The notes: generated from the sequence alone by a model not told the origin. Positions 26,219 through 35,470 are shown, numbered from the stretch's first letter. The stretch is DNA of 64,000 nucleotides from Pseudofrankia sp. DC12 (GCF_000966285.1 NZ_KQ031391.1:1270919-1334918); one strand, 5' to 3'. A program made the numbers and translations.

Positions 26219-26926
26219 ATGCTCGACGAACAGATCCGGATCGGCAAGAAGGCAGCGCGGCGGACCGTCGAATGGGGCCACCGCAACGTCGTCCGGCCGG
26301 TCCGGTGGGGCAACCTGCGCCGCACCGGCCCGTTCTCCGACTGGTACGGCAACGAGCGAGGCTGGCCCGCTGACCGGCGGTACATCGACGGCTTCATCGA
26401 ACGCCACCGCGCCGACCTCGTCGGCCACGTCATGGAGATCAAAACCTCGCACTACGTGGACCAGTTCGGCCGGCCGGACGAGGTGACCATCGTCGACATC
26501 GACCGGGAGAACTCGAAGGCGACCCTGTTCGCGGACCTCGACGAGCCAGGAAGCCTCCCGGCGGGAGCCTTCAACGCCGCGATCGTCACCAACACCATCC
26601 AGTATCTAGAGCCGCAGCCCGCACTGGCAAACCTGTGGCAGTCGCTCACCCCGGGCGGCGTCCTGCTCCTGACCGCACCCGCGCTGGCCCGCACGGACGC
26701 GGAGATCCCGGAGATCGACTATGTCCGGTACACCCCAGCAGGACTGCGCCGCGAGTTCACCAAGGCCGGCATCCCTGCGATCGTCGAGGGATTCGGCAAC
26801 GTCTTGGCCTGCTTGTGCACGATCTACGGACTCACCATCCAGGACGTCAGCCGCAAGGAACTCGACCTGATCGACCCACGATTTCCCATCACCGTCTGCG
26901 CCCGGGCGGTGAAACCCGAACGCTGA
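26219..26926 (+). CDS. Class I SAM-dependent methyltransferase-like protein
   Basis: 235 aa from the ATG at 26219 with GAAAGG upstream; longer in-frame starts exist. The Methyltransf_11-like core shows a first strand GHVMEIKTSHY, an acidic loop VTIVDIDRENSK, then AFNAAIVTNTIQYLEPQPAL and LTPGGVLLLTAPAL (motif post-I to III). The C-terminal part reads YTPAGLRREFTKAGIPAIVE, as in small-molecule or sugar O-methyltransferases. The usual motif I (ExGxGxG) is degenerate (MEIKTSHY), so SAM binding may differ. This variant is seen in methyltransferases near glycosyltransferase genes, but no partner gene lies adjacent. Confidence 0.75.
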   Translation: MLDEQIRIGKKAARRTVEWGHRNVVRPVRWGNLRRTGPFSDWYGNERGWPADRRYIDGFIERHRADLVGHVMEIKTSHYVDQFGRPDEVTIVDIDRENSKATLFADLDEPGSLPAGAFNAAIVTNTIQYLEPQPALANLWQSLTPGGVLLLTAPALARTDAEIPEIDYVRYTPAGLRREFTKAGIPAIVEGFGNVLACLCTIYGLTIQDVSRKELDLIDPRFPITVCARAVKPER

Positions 26927-27394
26927 AGGTCAGGAAGCCGCGCCCGCCTCCGGAACAGAAGGTGGTCCTGAGGCCGCGACCGCGCCGCAGCACAGGACCG
27001 CGAGGGCGCTGCGTTCGGTGCGGTTGACGCCCCAAGACGGGCTGGGGGTGCGACTACGGCGCCGCTGTCCGCCACCGCTGGTGCCGGCGAAGCGACCGAA
27101 ACCGCCGAACGACCCAGCTCGGCGGCAGCCGGCACCCGCGAGACTCAGCCCTCCAAGCCACCAGCATTCGTGACGCACAGCCACTAGAACGCCAGGCAGC
27201 GGGAATCAGACGTTCCATACGAACCAGCCGCGAGACGCCTACCTGGACGTTTAGGGCTGACATCAAAGCCCAAGATAATCATCAAACCTATTTGCCGAGG
27301 TCAGACATACGCTACGCAGCGTAGTGGAGGTGAGGGGACTCGACCCCTGGCCTCCTCCGTGCGAGGACGCCCACGGACGTCAGCTTGTAGTCTC
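26927..27394. other. Intergenic region with a tRNA-like T-arm fragment
   Basis: About 470 bp with no gene recognised. Near 27330-27350 the string GAGGGGACTCGACCCCTGG resembles the complement of a tRNA T-arm, as in the other att-like remnants of this window, but it is not a full tRNA. Confidence 0.4.
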
Positions 27395-27630
27395 GATGGG
27401 CGCCTGAACCCGGAATGGGTGGAACTCCTGATGGGCCTGCCACCGGGGTGGACCGAGATCGAGTAGAGCCCTGGGAACGCGACACGCCCCGGCTGGCCAC
27501 CGGCGTCCAGCACCAGACCGAGCGGCTACGCGCCCTCGGGAACGGCGTCGTCGTGCAGGTTGCCGGACACATCGGCCGCATCCTGCGCGACCTCGCCGTA
27601 CCAGCGGCCCACCACGAGGTCGCGGCATGA
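27395..27630 (+). pseudogene. Remnant of a phage-type DNA methyltransferase C-terminus
   Basis: The plus frame gives LNPEWVELLMGLPPGWTEIE then a stop. Another frame continues TERLRALGNGVVVQVAGHIG. These are the two C-terminal signatures of phage cytosine DNA methyltransferases (NPxWVExLMGxPxGWT and RLxALGNGVV). The N-terminal catalytic part is missing and there is a frame change, so it is a decayed fragment. Confidence 0.6.
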
Positions 27631-28025
27631 AGACGCTCGACCTGGGCGCCGAGGACCAGGCCGACCCGGCGCGCTCCGAGCCGGCCATGCGGACTCGACC
27701 CGGCAGGGCGCGCCAGACCAGCGCGCGGGCTGCCGCCTGGTGGGTCGCCTGCCGCTGGATCGACACATGGCGCGCAACCCGACGCGCGAGGGGCGGATCT
27801 GACTCGCAGACAGTGACCGACCGTGAAGTTGTCTCGATGGAGGGACTTCCGAGTCTAACCGGAGATGCGGCGGTGGCTTCACGGTGGTCCAGGTTGCAGG
27901 CTTGCCCTAGAACAATTGTTCGACTAGCATCGTTGCTGGTCCGCGCTCGTCCGGCATCGAGTGGTTACGCATTGCTTGCGACGACCGGGTACGGTTGCGG
28001 GGTCGCGGCGAGGGAGGACCGGCAT

Positions 28026-28634
28026 ATGGACACTCGTGATCGCAGTGTCGCGGAGAGCCTCCAGCGGGATGATCTGGACGTCGATCCGGACGAAGCCAAG
28101 TTCGCCGAACTGCTCCTGCTGGTCGCCGAGGAACTCGCCGACGACCCATACGGCGGTGCCGCCAAAGCGAACGGCGTGCTGTACTTCGCCGAGTTCGGGC
28201 ACGTCCGCGAGACCGGCGTTCCGATCAGCGGCGTCCGCTACCGCAAGACCGACCGCGGCCCCGTCCCCCGGGGCGCGCGAGCGGTCCGAGACCAGCTGGT
28301 CGCGGCTGGGGATGCGGCGCTCGCCCGGGAACGCGTCCTGGGGCACGAGCAACAGCGCCTGATTCCGGTCCGCCCGGTTCACCGCGAGCTGTTCAGCGCG
28401 ACCGAGCTCAAGGCGGTCCAGGAAGCGGTGGACCTGCTTCGCGGTCACACCGGCGACGACACCGCGGAACGGTCCCGCCGAGAGCCCGGCTGGCGGCTGG
28501 TCGACGAGGGCGAAGACATCCCGTTCGTGTCCGCTCTGCTGCCCCAGGTCCAGCCTCGGCCGTCCGCGCGGATGGCCGAGCGGATGCGTCAGATCCACGA
28601 GGAATACGCCCGAGCGGGCCGCCTGGCCGAGTGA
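28026..28634 (+). CDS. Panacea-domain (SocA/DUF4065-like) antitoxin
   Basis: 202 aa from the ATG at 28026 with GGGAGGA upstream. Residues about 20-115 match the Panacea/SocA-like pattern: FAELLLLVAEELADDPYGGA..KANGVLYFAEFGHVRETG, then PISGVRYRKTDRGPVPRG. The C-terminal part (GWRLVDEGEDIPFVSALL) is the usual extension. It overlaps the next short gene by GTGA, so the two are coupled. In Panacea systems this protein neutralises diverse partner toxins. An in-frame extension upstream to 27627 has no domain. Confidence 0.82.
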   Translation: MDTRDRSVAESLQRDDLDVDPDEAKFAELLLLVAEELADDPYGGAAKANGVLYFAEFGHVRETGVPISGVRYRKTDRGPVPRGARAVRDQLVAAGDAALARERVLGHEQQRLIPVRPVHRELFSATELKAVQEAVDLLRGHTGDDTAERSRREPGWRLVDEGEDIPFVSALLPQVQPRPSARMAERMRQIHEEYARAGRLAE

Positions 28635-28975
28635 GCGCGTACCAGGTCACCTATGGGGAACGCTTCCTCAGCACCGCGAAGGCCACCTTCCCCGAGTTCC
28701 GCGGCATGGAGTACGGCGGCCCGACATTCGACGACTTCATGAGGCTGCCCGTTGGAGCGGCGCGACTGGCGTTCGGGCAGGACTGGGAAGGCCAGCCGTC
28801 GGTGACCGGCTCCTCGGCGCGGATGGTGTTCCTACCACCGAGCGGGATCTTCGGACCGATCGTCTTCTACGCCGTGCTGGTCGCTCGCCCTACCGGGCCG
28901 GTTGTCGAGATCACCGATTTCGTCGCGGACCAAGACTTCTACGAGAACCTCGACGACCCTGACGACGAAGACTGA
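28631..28975 (+). CDS. Probable toxin partner of the Panacea antitoxin
   Basis: 114 aa from a GTG overlapping the antitoxin stop. The pattern YQVTYGERFLSTAKATFPEF, then RMVFLPPSGIFGPIVFYAVL and GPVVEITDFVADQDFY suggests a small alpha/beta fold of the kind seen in RelE/ParE-like toxins (N-terminal strand-helix, C-terminal strands), but similarity is weak. The acidic tail (DDPDDED) is unusual for a RelE toxin. Function as toxin rests on its position. Confidence 0.65.
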   Translation: MSAYQVTYGERFLSTAKATFPEFRGMEYGGPTFDDFMRLPVGAARLAFGQDWEGQPSVTGSSARMVFLPPSGIFGPIVFYAVLVARPTGPVVEITDFVADQDFYENLDDPDDED

Positions 28976-29202
28976 CTCCGCCACATGGCTGAGGCAGAGC
29001 CTGATCCCTCCGGCGAGCTGGCGGGCTTGTCCTACCGCCGGGTTCTCGACCGGGCAAGATCCGCCGACGTTCCCTGACCCAGCCTCGGCTGCGCGGATCT
29101 TGCGCGGTCGGGGTTCCGGTGGTAGCCCCGGGCGCCAGATCCGCGGAGGAATCACGCGGACACGTTCTCGTTCTTCTCATCCCCCTGGATCTGGCCGGGG
29201 GG

Positions 29203-31287
29203 CAATGCCGTTGTAAGGCGCTTGATCGCGAGGTGTGAGGTACCCGGCCGCGCCTGAGCTAACGGTGACGTTGGGTGACGGTCGGGGGTGGGGTGGGAGG
29301 TCGCCGGAGCGGAGGATTTGGGTGCTGGGAGTGCCCGGATTGCGGGGTTTGAGCGGATCTCCGGGTGAGGTGAAGGGTGTCGAAGCCAGTTCCCTGACCC
29401 GGAGTCCGCCGTGTCCTGTTTCTATCCTGTCGTCCCGTCGGTCGCGCTGCCCGGGGTGGCCTTCGGCCGGGTCGGTGCCGGGCTGCTGGCGGTGCGTGCC
29501 GAGGACCTGGCCGCGGGGCCGGTTCGCACGGCCGGGCGCCGCGGCGGCGGCCGGGCGCCGGCCCGCGACCGCCGCGGCCTGCTCACGCTGGCTGAGGGCG
29601 CGCTCCCGGCCCGCCACGGCGACCAGGTGATCGTCTACCGGCCGGTGCTGGCCGGGACGCTCAGGGCCTACGACAACGGGGATCTGGCCCTGTCGGGCCG
29701 GGCGGCGGACCACGTGTCGCTGGGAGCGGCGGAGGCCGAGCTCGACCGGCGGCTCGGCCCCGGCGCGCTCGACCGGCTGATCGCCGAGGCGTTCACCCAG
29801 TTCCAGGCGACGACACCGCCCGGCAGCGACGACGCCGCACCTGATGACGCCGTGCGCGGGCAGGAGACGGCGTTGGCGTTGACCCGGGGGGTCGTCGTGC
29901 GGGCGCTGGTCCTGGGGTCGTGGATGGCGGGCACCGGGTGGGACGACGTGCTGGCGGCGTTGTTCGCGCCGGTCGCGGACGTCCCGTTCACCCGCTGCTC
30001 CGCCACGCCCGGCGGGCCGGCGTTCTCCCGGGCGCGGCGCGGCGTGCCGGGGGTGGTGGTCGCCGCGGTGTGCGAGGCGGTCCTGGTGGTGCTGCGCGCG
30101 GAGCTCCTCGACCCGCACGACCCACAGGCGCTGGCCGCGGGAGCGTTCCGGGTCGCCGGCTTCGACGGGACCCTCCTGCGGCTGCCCGACACGGCGGCGA
30201 ACCGGGAGCGCTTCGGGGCGGGCACCGACCCGGCGCCGTTCCCGCACGTCCGCCTTCTGATCGACGTCGACGCTGGGACGAAGACCCCGCTCGGCTACGC
30301 CCACGGCCCGTCCTCGGGCGCGAAGGACGCCGGTGAGCAGACGCTGCTCGAGCAGGTCGCGACCGCCACCCCGGCGATCTGTCACCCTGGGCTCCTGCAC
30401 GTCGGGGACCGTAACTTCCCCGGCGCCGAGCGGCTGAGGCGGCTGACCGGCGCCGGGATGAACCTCGCGGTGCGGCTGCGCGCCGGGATCACCGTCGACG
30501 TCGACACGTGGCTGCCCGACGGCTCGGCGCTCGTCGACCTCGGCACCGACGACGTGCTGCACGGCTGGCGCGACGTCGAGTGGGACGTGTTCGCCGACGG
30601 CGTCCACACCGGTGAGACGTTCGCCGTGGCCACGAACATCACCGACCCCGCCGCGCTGCCCGCGCTCGCTCTCACCGCCGGCTACCGGGCCCGATGGGGC
30701 GCGACCGAGACCCCGATCCGCGAGACCAAGGCCACCCTGAACGACTCCGGACCCGGAGCCGGGCCGATGCTGCGCGCCACCGACCCGTTCGAGGTCGACC
30801 AGGAGATCCCCGCTCTCCTGCTCGGGGCGGCTCTCCTGCGCGCGGTGCAGCGCAGCGCCGCCGCGCAGGCCACCCCCGCCCAGCGCGGCGCCCGCGCCGG
30901 GCAGCCGGTCCTGGCCCGGGAACTGTCCACCAAGGCCACGGTGCTCGCGCTCACCCGCCACCTCGGCGCGGCGACCCCCGGCCTGCCCGACGAGGTCGTC
31001 GCACACCGGCTCGCCGCCATCCACAGCGCACTCAGCCGGCGGCGCAACACCCCCGACCGCAACCGCACCCGCGAACGCCGGGCGAAGAGCGTCTCGGAGT
31101 TCCCCCACGCCGGACCCGGCCTCACCACCCGCAAGGTCGTCTACGAGACCCGGATCTGCGGACCGATCACCGACACCCTCACCACGGCGGCCCCAACACT
31201 CACGCTTCCCGATGTCACCGAACGTGACCACACTCAGCCAGCCATGGCAGCCTGACCCACGCGATCAAGAGAGTTTCACTGGCATTG
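29203..31287 (+). mobile_element. IS4-family insertion sequence, copy 2 (2,085 bp, 10-bp TSD)
   Basis: Same length and ends as the element at 9920-12004, in the opposite orientation. Flanked by 10-bp direct repeats GGCCGGGGGG at 29193-29202 and 31288-31297. Only about two base differences were noticed (for example GCTAGC in copy 1 against GTTAGC here). The separate, intact TSDs show that each copy inserted independently and has not since recombined with the other. Confidence 0.95.
29411..31255 (+). CDS. IS4-family DDE transposase (copy 2)
   Basis: 614 aa, same sequence as the copy at 9952-11796, with the DDE residues in FDGTLLRLPD, HVGDRNFPG and GATETPIRETKATL. The intact frame and near-identity to copy 1 indicate recent activity. 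Confidence 0.93.
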   Translation: MSCFYPVVPSVALPGVAFGRVGAGLLAVRAEDLAAGPVRTAGRRGGGRAPARDRRGLLTLAEGALPARHGDQVIVYRPVLAGTLRAYDNGDLALSGRAADHVSLGAAEAELDRRLGPGALDRLIAEAFTQFQATTPPGSDDAAPDDAVRGQETALALTRGVVVRALVLGSWMAGTGWDDVLAALFAPVADVPFTRCSATPGGPAFSRARRGVPGVVVAAVCEAVLVVLRAELLDPHDPQALAAGAFRVAGFDGTLLRLPDTAANRERFGAGTDPAPFPHVRLLIDVDAGTKTPLGYAHGPSSGAKDAGEQTLLEQVATATPAICHPGLLHVGDRNFPGAERLRRLTGAGMNLAVRLRAGITVDVDTWLPDGSALVDLGTDDVLHGWRDVEWDVFADGVHTGETFAVATNITDPAALPALALTAGYRARWGATETPIRETKATLNDSGPGAGPMLRATDPFEVDQEIPALLLGAALLRAVQRSAAAQATPAQRGARAGQPVLARELSTKATVLALTRHLGAATPGLPDEVVAHRLAAIHSALSRRRNTPDRNRTRERRAKSVSEFPHAGPGLTTRKVVYETRICGPITDTLTTAAPTLTLPDVTERDHTQPAMAA

Positions 31288-31338
31288 GGCCGGGGGGTTC
31301 GGGGGGCAGCGCCCCCTGAGGTCTTCCCATACGACAAC

Positions 31339-31372
31339 CGCCCCGTGCCGATCATCCGGCCCGGGGCGTTTC
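31339..31372 (+). terminator. Hairpin with T-rich tail right of IS4 copy 2
   Basis: CGCCCC...GGGGCG, with an inner GCCG/CGGC pairing, is followed by TTTCTGCTT. It is a candidate terminator. Confidence 0.4.
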
Positions 31373-31398
31373 TGCTTGTCCGGCCGAAGGCCGGTCTT

Positions 31399-31476
31399 GA
31401 ACAAGCAAGGAAAGTTGGCACAAGCCGGTGTAGCCTCGAACAAGCAAGGAAAGTTGGCACAAGCCGGTGTCGCCTC
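31399..31476. repeat. Two tandem copies of a 39-bp unit
   Basis: GAACAAGCAAGGAAAGTTGG followed by CACAAGCCGGTGT(A/C)GCCTC occurs twice in a row with a period of 39 bp and a single A/C difference. A shorter GGTGTCGCCTC echo follows about 20 bp later. It lies in a 340-bp gap (31288-31631) without a recognised gene. Confidence 0.8.
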
Positions 31477-31631
31477 GACCTCGCCTCGACAGGTGTCGCC
31501 TCACGGCCTGTACGAACCGCGCGCGAGACGGCCGCGCAGGAACCTTCCCTCCATCCTCGACCGTCGACGGGGGACGATGCTGAAGCTGACCCGGAGGTGG
31601 CCCGGCAAGTGCTACTTGGGATACTCGGGAC

Positions 31632-31951
31632 GTGCTCACAGACCAGTATCAGCTAGCCCTTCTTGCGAGGACCCGGAATCGAATTTCGGCGCTACAGGCT
31701 ATACCCGACGTACGATCCTCGGAGCACTGGAAATGGATACGGCGATCAATAGTTAGGGTCGGAGCCAATGAGGTTGACAAGGTTGCGACAATTCATGCTG
31801 TACATGAGGTAGCCGGATGGGCCCTTCCACTCATCTACCTCTGGGCGATACTTGTCAATTTCTCGGATTCACACTGGCACTTCAAGGAAGGCGCAATTCT
31901 TGTTGCTCTGAGCTTCTTAATTACCATCGCGGCATTTATGGTGGGCACATT
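31632..31951 (+). pseudogene. Multi-TM membrane protein, 5' part, interrupted by an IS5-like element
   Basis: Codes for the first 106 residues of a membrane protein: a cytoplasmic-type N-terminus, then TM segments ALPLIYLWAILVNF and ILVALSFLITIAAFMVGTL. The frame enters the IS5-like element after GTL. With the element and one ATT removed, the sequence reads AAFMVGTL then SGRAFVFTYTS in frame with the segment at 33008-33839, giving 383 aa in total. Its lower GC content and different codon use contrast with most neighbours. Function unknown. Confidence 0.78.
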
Positions 31952-33004
31952 GAGCCTTTCCCTGCAACCGACCGTCACCCTGGGTGAGTATCAATAGTGT
32001 GATCGTGTGTTGGTCGTCAGGTGGTCCTCTGGTACTCGGTGTGGAGGATGACGAGGGACGCTTTCGCGACCAGCCCGATCTTCCAGGGGTCGATCGTGAC
32101 GTTGCGGAGCAGGCGGAAGGTGACCTTGAGCAGCGCGTTCGCGCGCTCCCCGACCGCCCGCAGGGCGTAGTGGATGCGGTTGTGCAGTTTCTGTTCGGCG
32201 GTCAGCTCCCCGCCCTTCGGCTTCTTGAACGGGACCGCGAACTGCCCCTCCTGGGTTCCGAGAAGCGTTTCGTAGCCGCCGTCCGCCGAGCACCTGCCCG
32301 CCGTCGGCGAACCACTCCTCGAAGACCTCCGGGGCGCCGGAGGCGCGCAGGGCGGTGGTGTCGTGCTCCCGGCCGGGACGGACGTCGGACACCCACAGCG
32401 GCCAGCCGTCCTCGGGACCCGAGACGACTTGCACGTTCGCGCCGTGGTTCTTGATTTTTCCTGACCACCACAGGTCCACGCCCTTCGTCGGGCCGGGGAC
32501 GGTCACCCGGTCGGTCTCGATCAACGTCCCGTCGACGATCACGTGGTCGTAGCCGGCGAACTTCGCGGCGATCAGTGCGTTGCGCAGGTCAGGGCAGCTC
32601 TGCCAGCCCAGGACTGCGCGAGGCCCTCGTGCAGGTAGCGGTAGCCCACCGACTTGCCGATTGTTGTTGTCCCGAACACAGCCGGATGACCGGGGTTCCG
32701 TCACAGAACCAGCGCAGGACGAACACGGCCTGCTCCCATGGAGACAGGGCGCGGGTCCCGCCTCCAGTACCAAATCCGCCTACGTTCCGCAATCAGGAGC
32801 GTGGCAAGGCGGACGACCGTGTGATCGCTCAGGGGCAGGACGCTCGTGTATGTGACACTCATGAGGACGCGGGGCTCCGGCGGAAGTGATCTGTGAGAGG
32901 ACTACTTCCTACCGGTTGCCCCGCGTTTCGTCGTCGGCGACCCAGCCGTCGATCACGACCCGTGATGATTACCTAGCATGACGGGTCGTTGCAGGGAAAG
33001 GCTC
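31952..33004 (-). mobile_element. IS5-family-like element, copy 1 (1,053 bp, 3-bp TSD ATT)
   Basis: Ends are inverted repeats GAGCCTTTCCCTGCAACC..GACC and, reading inward from the right, GAGCCTTTCCCTGCAACGAC..CCG. The 3-bp flanks ATT (31949-31951 and 33005-33007) are the target duplication. The internal transposase gene has several single-base indels. The related intact copy is at 36083-37123 in the opposite orientation and is 12 bp shorter. Confidence 0.9.
32017..32862 (-). pseudogene. IS5-like transposase, decayed copy
   Basis: Homologous along its length to the 277-aa transposase at 36225-37058. One-base insertions break the frame, for example GGATTTGGTACTGGAGGCGG against GGATCGGTACGCGGAGCGG, TGTGTTCGGG against TGTGTCGGG, ACAACAATCGG against ACAACATCGG, and GCTCGGCGGACGG against GCTCGGCGACGG. 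The element was therefore probably mobilised in trans, or the indels are sequencing errors. Confidence 0.8.
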
Positions 33005-33007
33005 ATT

Positions 33008-33839
33008 GTCAGGCCGGGCTTTTGTGTTCACATATACATCGACGGCGGGCACCTTGATTGCACTAATTGCGGCCAAGGGGAACGCGGTTGAGATCAACAC
33101 CCATCACTATCATCATTTACATCTCCCAGCGGAGTCATACGGCAAGATCCTCCCACTTATTCCAAGTATTGCGCTCGCCTCACAAGTCCTAGACAGAGTC
33201 ACACCCGCCGTCCTGGAGTGGTATAGAGCTGACATCTACCGTGAAGCTCAAGCAATCATTGTTGATTGCTTGGCGGGAGTTCTCGCGGGAATTAAGAACA
33301 AGAAGGCATGGCCAAAGATGCATGACCGCAATTCACTCGTTACATTATGCGAGACAGCGGCTGTAACGCTAGAGCGTGGCATCGTGCCAAGAGCCATCCC
33401 TGGCGACCGCGAAACCGCCGAGTGGTGGCGGCACGAATCACGCGAGATGGCTCGGGGCGTCAGAGGAATGAAGCGGTCCATCCTTGCCCCAAAGGCCGAC
33501 ACCCGGGAATTCTTGGAGAGGCGATTGACAACGATGTTGCTAGCTGCTGCCGCTGGCAACTGGGACTGCTTCGTCGGAGATCAGACTCCCCATCTGAGGG
33601 AATCGGTAGCAGTCCGCTCTTTGAGGGCCTTTAGGACGGTGGTCGCCGGCTCGTCTCCTCTCTTGGTAACTTACGCGCTCGCGCGAACACATAAGGTCGA
33701 GGGGAGCTTCTTGACCTCACTCTTTCTATTTACCGGAACGCTGGCAGCAATTTCAATTCTAGTGCAGATTGATCCGCGATTGGCCACAAGACTCTCCGAC
33801 ACGAGTACGGTCCTGGGCGGCCTCGGCAGGGGGAAGTAG
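33008..33839 (+). pseudogene. Multi-TM membrane protein, 3' part of the interrupted gene
   Basis: Continues the frame of 31632-31951 after removal of the IS5-like element and one ATT. It begins (LS)GRAFVFTYTSTAGTLIALIA, then a soluble middle of about 170 residues with no family recognised (DIYREAQAIIVDCLAGVLAG; WWRHESREMARGVRGMKRSI), and two C-terminal TM segments (SPLLVTYALARTHKV; SLFLFTGTLAAISILVQ). The paired TM hairpins around a soluble domain could suit a signalling or effector protein of a defence module, but this is speculative. Confidence 0.75.
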
Positions 33840-33852
33840 ACGGAGTTCGCGG

Positions 33853-34074
33853 TTAGCTGGCTCCCGAACCAGCTATGTCTGGCACGAGATCGGTCAGCGG
33901 TACGCCGAGATGCGTAGCCATCGATTTGAGGACTGAGAGTCTGTCGATCTCCCGCGTTCCTCCCTCTACCTGCGATACCCAGCTTTCGGAGCGGCCGATT
34001 AGCCGGCCGAAGGCGGCCTGCGACATGTTGAGTTCTCTCCGAAGAAACGCGATCCGGTCGCCGGAGAAGGCCAT
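33853..34074 (-). CDS. Truncated XRE-family HTH protein
   Basis: 73 aa from the ATG at 34074 (MAFSGDRIAFLRRELNMSQA). It contains a complete XRE HTH (AAFGRLIGRSESWVSQVEGG..DRLSVLKSMATHLGVPL). Actinobacterial relatives usually continue for some 300 residues with TPR-like repeats; here the frame stops after TDLVPDIAGSGAS. Its start abuts the broken integrase gene on the opposite strand. It may still bind DNA. Confidence 0.7.
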   Translation of the reverse strand: MAFSGDRIAFLRRELNMSQAAFGRLIGRSESWVSQVEGGTREIDRLSVLKSMATHLGVPLTDLVPDIAGSGAS

Positions 34075-35165
34075 GCGCGCCGCCATCGCAGCGGCCGAGG
34101 CGGGCCGGCACGTCAACGTGTCGCGGCGCACCGTCGCGGCATTCCTGGACGAGTGGTGCGCGGCGATGGCCGCCTCGGTGAAGCCCAAGACGCTCGCCAA
34201 ATACCGGCTGTGCAAGGACGCCTACGTCGTGCCGTTGATCGGCGAGACGGCGTTGCAGGACCTGATGCCGGTCCGGCTCAACCTGCTCTACGGCCACCTG
34301 TTGGAAAAGGGCCGCGTGCACCAGCGCGGAAAGCAGGCGCGGGCCTGTCGCGGGCGACGGTGGCGACGGTGCACCGGTGCTACGCCGGGCGCTGGGCGAT
34401 GCGGTGCGCTGGGGCTACCTCGCGCGCAACGTCGCCGAGGACGCCCAACCCCCGTCGGTCGGGCGACGGCCGGCCCTAGTCTGGACACCTGAGCAGTGGC
34501 GGACGTTCGTCGGGCACATCAGGGGCGATCGGCTGTACGCGCTGTACCTGCTCGCGGTCACGACCGGGATGCGCCGGGGCGAGCTCGTCGGCCTGCGCCG
34601 CCAGGACGTCGACCTGACGGCCGGCACGGTCGTGCCGAGCGTCCCGCGCATCGTCGTCGACGGGAAGACCGCTACCTCGGACACGAAGACCGAGACGGGC
34701 CTGCGCCCGCGGGCGCTCGACCCGATGACGCTCAAGGCGCTGCGGCACCACGTCGACCGGTGGGAGAAGAACCGCGCCGACGTCGGGCACGCCAACGAGC
34801 TGCTGTTCTGCCACCCGGACGGGTGCGACATCCACCCGGACTCGATCACCGACTGGTTCCAGGGCCACGCCCGCGCCGCCGGACTGCCGGTGATCCGGCT
34901 GCACGACGTCCGGCACAGCTACGCGACCGCCGCCCTCAAGTCGGGCGCGCACCCGAAGGTGGTCAGCGAGCGCCTCGGCCACGCGGACGTGGCCTTCACG
35001 TCGCGGATCTACAGCCACGTCATCCCGGGCATGGACGAGGCCGCGGCGGGCCTCGTGGCCGGGGTGATCCTCGGCCCGCAGGACAAGGGCCAGGAGAGCG
35101 ACGTGCACGAATCTGTGCACGAAATGAAAACGTCGCCACTGGAAGGTGGCGACGATGAGGACTAA
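34075..35165 (+). pseudogene. Tyrosine integrase with two frameshifts
   Basis: The N-terminal part reads SRRTVAAFLDEWCAAMAASV, then PKTLAKYRLCKDAYVVPLIG (core-binding domain). Around 34340-34390 it changes frame twice (GAGLSRATVATVHR, then VLRRALGDAVRWGYLARNVA). From 34377 a clean 262-aa frame encodes the catalytic domain: Arg in TTGMRRGELVGL, Lys in the next hairpin, HDVRHSYATAAL, GHADVAFTSRIYSHV (Tyr nucleophile). No start close to the true N-terminus is evident. It ends just before a T-arm-like att remnant at 35184. The catalytic half is open and could be expressed alone, but the full enzyme is not. Confidence 0.82.
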
Positions 35166-35183
35166 AGCCCAGCTATTCAGGGG

Positions 35184-35205
35184 TGGAGCTGAGGGGACTC
35201 GAACC
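35184..35205 (-). other. tRNA T-arm-like att remnant next to the broken integrase
   Basis: GGAGCTGAGGGGACTCGAAC is the complement of a T-arm plus acceptor (GTTCGAGTCCCCTCAGCTCC). It lies about 20 bp after the integrase gene, the usual place for an attachment site. A related string, GCTGAGGGGACTCGAACC, occurs at about 46930. Confidence 0.6.
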
Positions 35206-35243
35206 CCACCAGAATGAGCAACGCGGAACGCGAACGAAGGGGG

Positions 35244-35270
35244 GTGTCGGGGGGCGAAGCCCCCTGACAC
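35244..35270. terminator. Strong GC hairpin
   Basis: GTGTCGGGGGGC and GCCCCCTGACAC pair almost perfectly around a GAA loop. It is one of three hairpins within 100 bp. Confidence 0.5.
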
Positions 35271-35320
35271 GGGGGTTCCAGGGGGTCGCGCCCCTGGGCA
35301 GACATCGCGGCAAACGCGAA

Positions 35321-35342
35321 AGCGCCCCCCGAAGGGGGCGCT
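35321..35342. terminator. Strong GC hairpin
   Basis: AGCGCCCCC-cga-AGGGGGCGCT is a perfect or near-perfect stem of 9 bp. It may act as a bidirectional terminator. Confidence 0.5.
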
Positions 35343-35360
35343 GAGCACGGTAATCCAACC

Positions 35361-35470
35361 CGTGGACCTCGTGGGACTCGAACCGGTGGACCTCGTGGGA
35401 CTCGAACCGGTGGACCTGACTGACCACAATGCGAACCGCTACCCGATTCTGCCAGGACCGTTGATCAGCA
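35361..35470. repeat. Dispersed repeat with duplicated T-arm-like unit, copy B
   Basis: The 24-bp unit GGACCTCGTGGGACTCGAAC+CGGT occurs twice in tandem (about 35367-35414). It is followed by the tail CTGACTGACCACAATGCGAA..CCGCTACCCGATTCTG, which is shared with 13255-13345 and 47042-47165. Confidence 0.7.

Noticed and set aside
9910-31297. Composite transposon made from the two IS4 copies
   Set aside because: Each copy has its own matching 10-bp target duplication, so they inserted separately.
31399-31476. CRISPR array
   Set aside because: Only two directly adjacent units with no spacers and no cas genes nearby.
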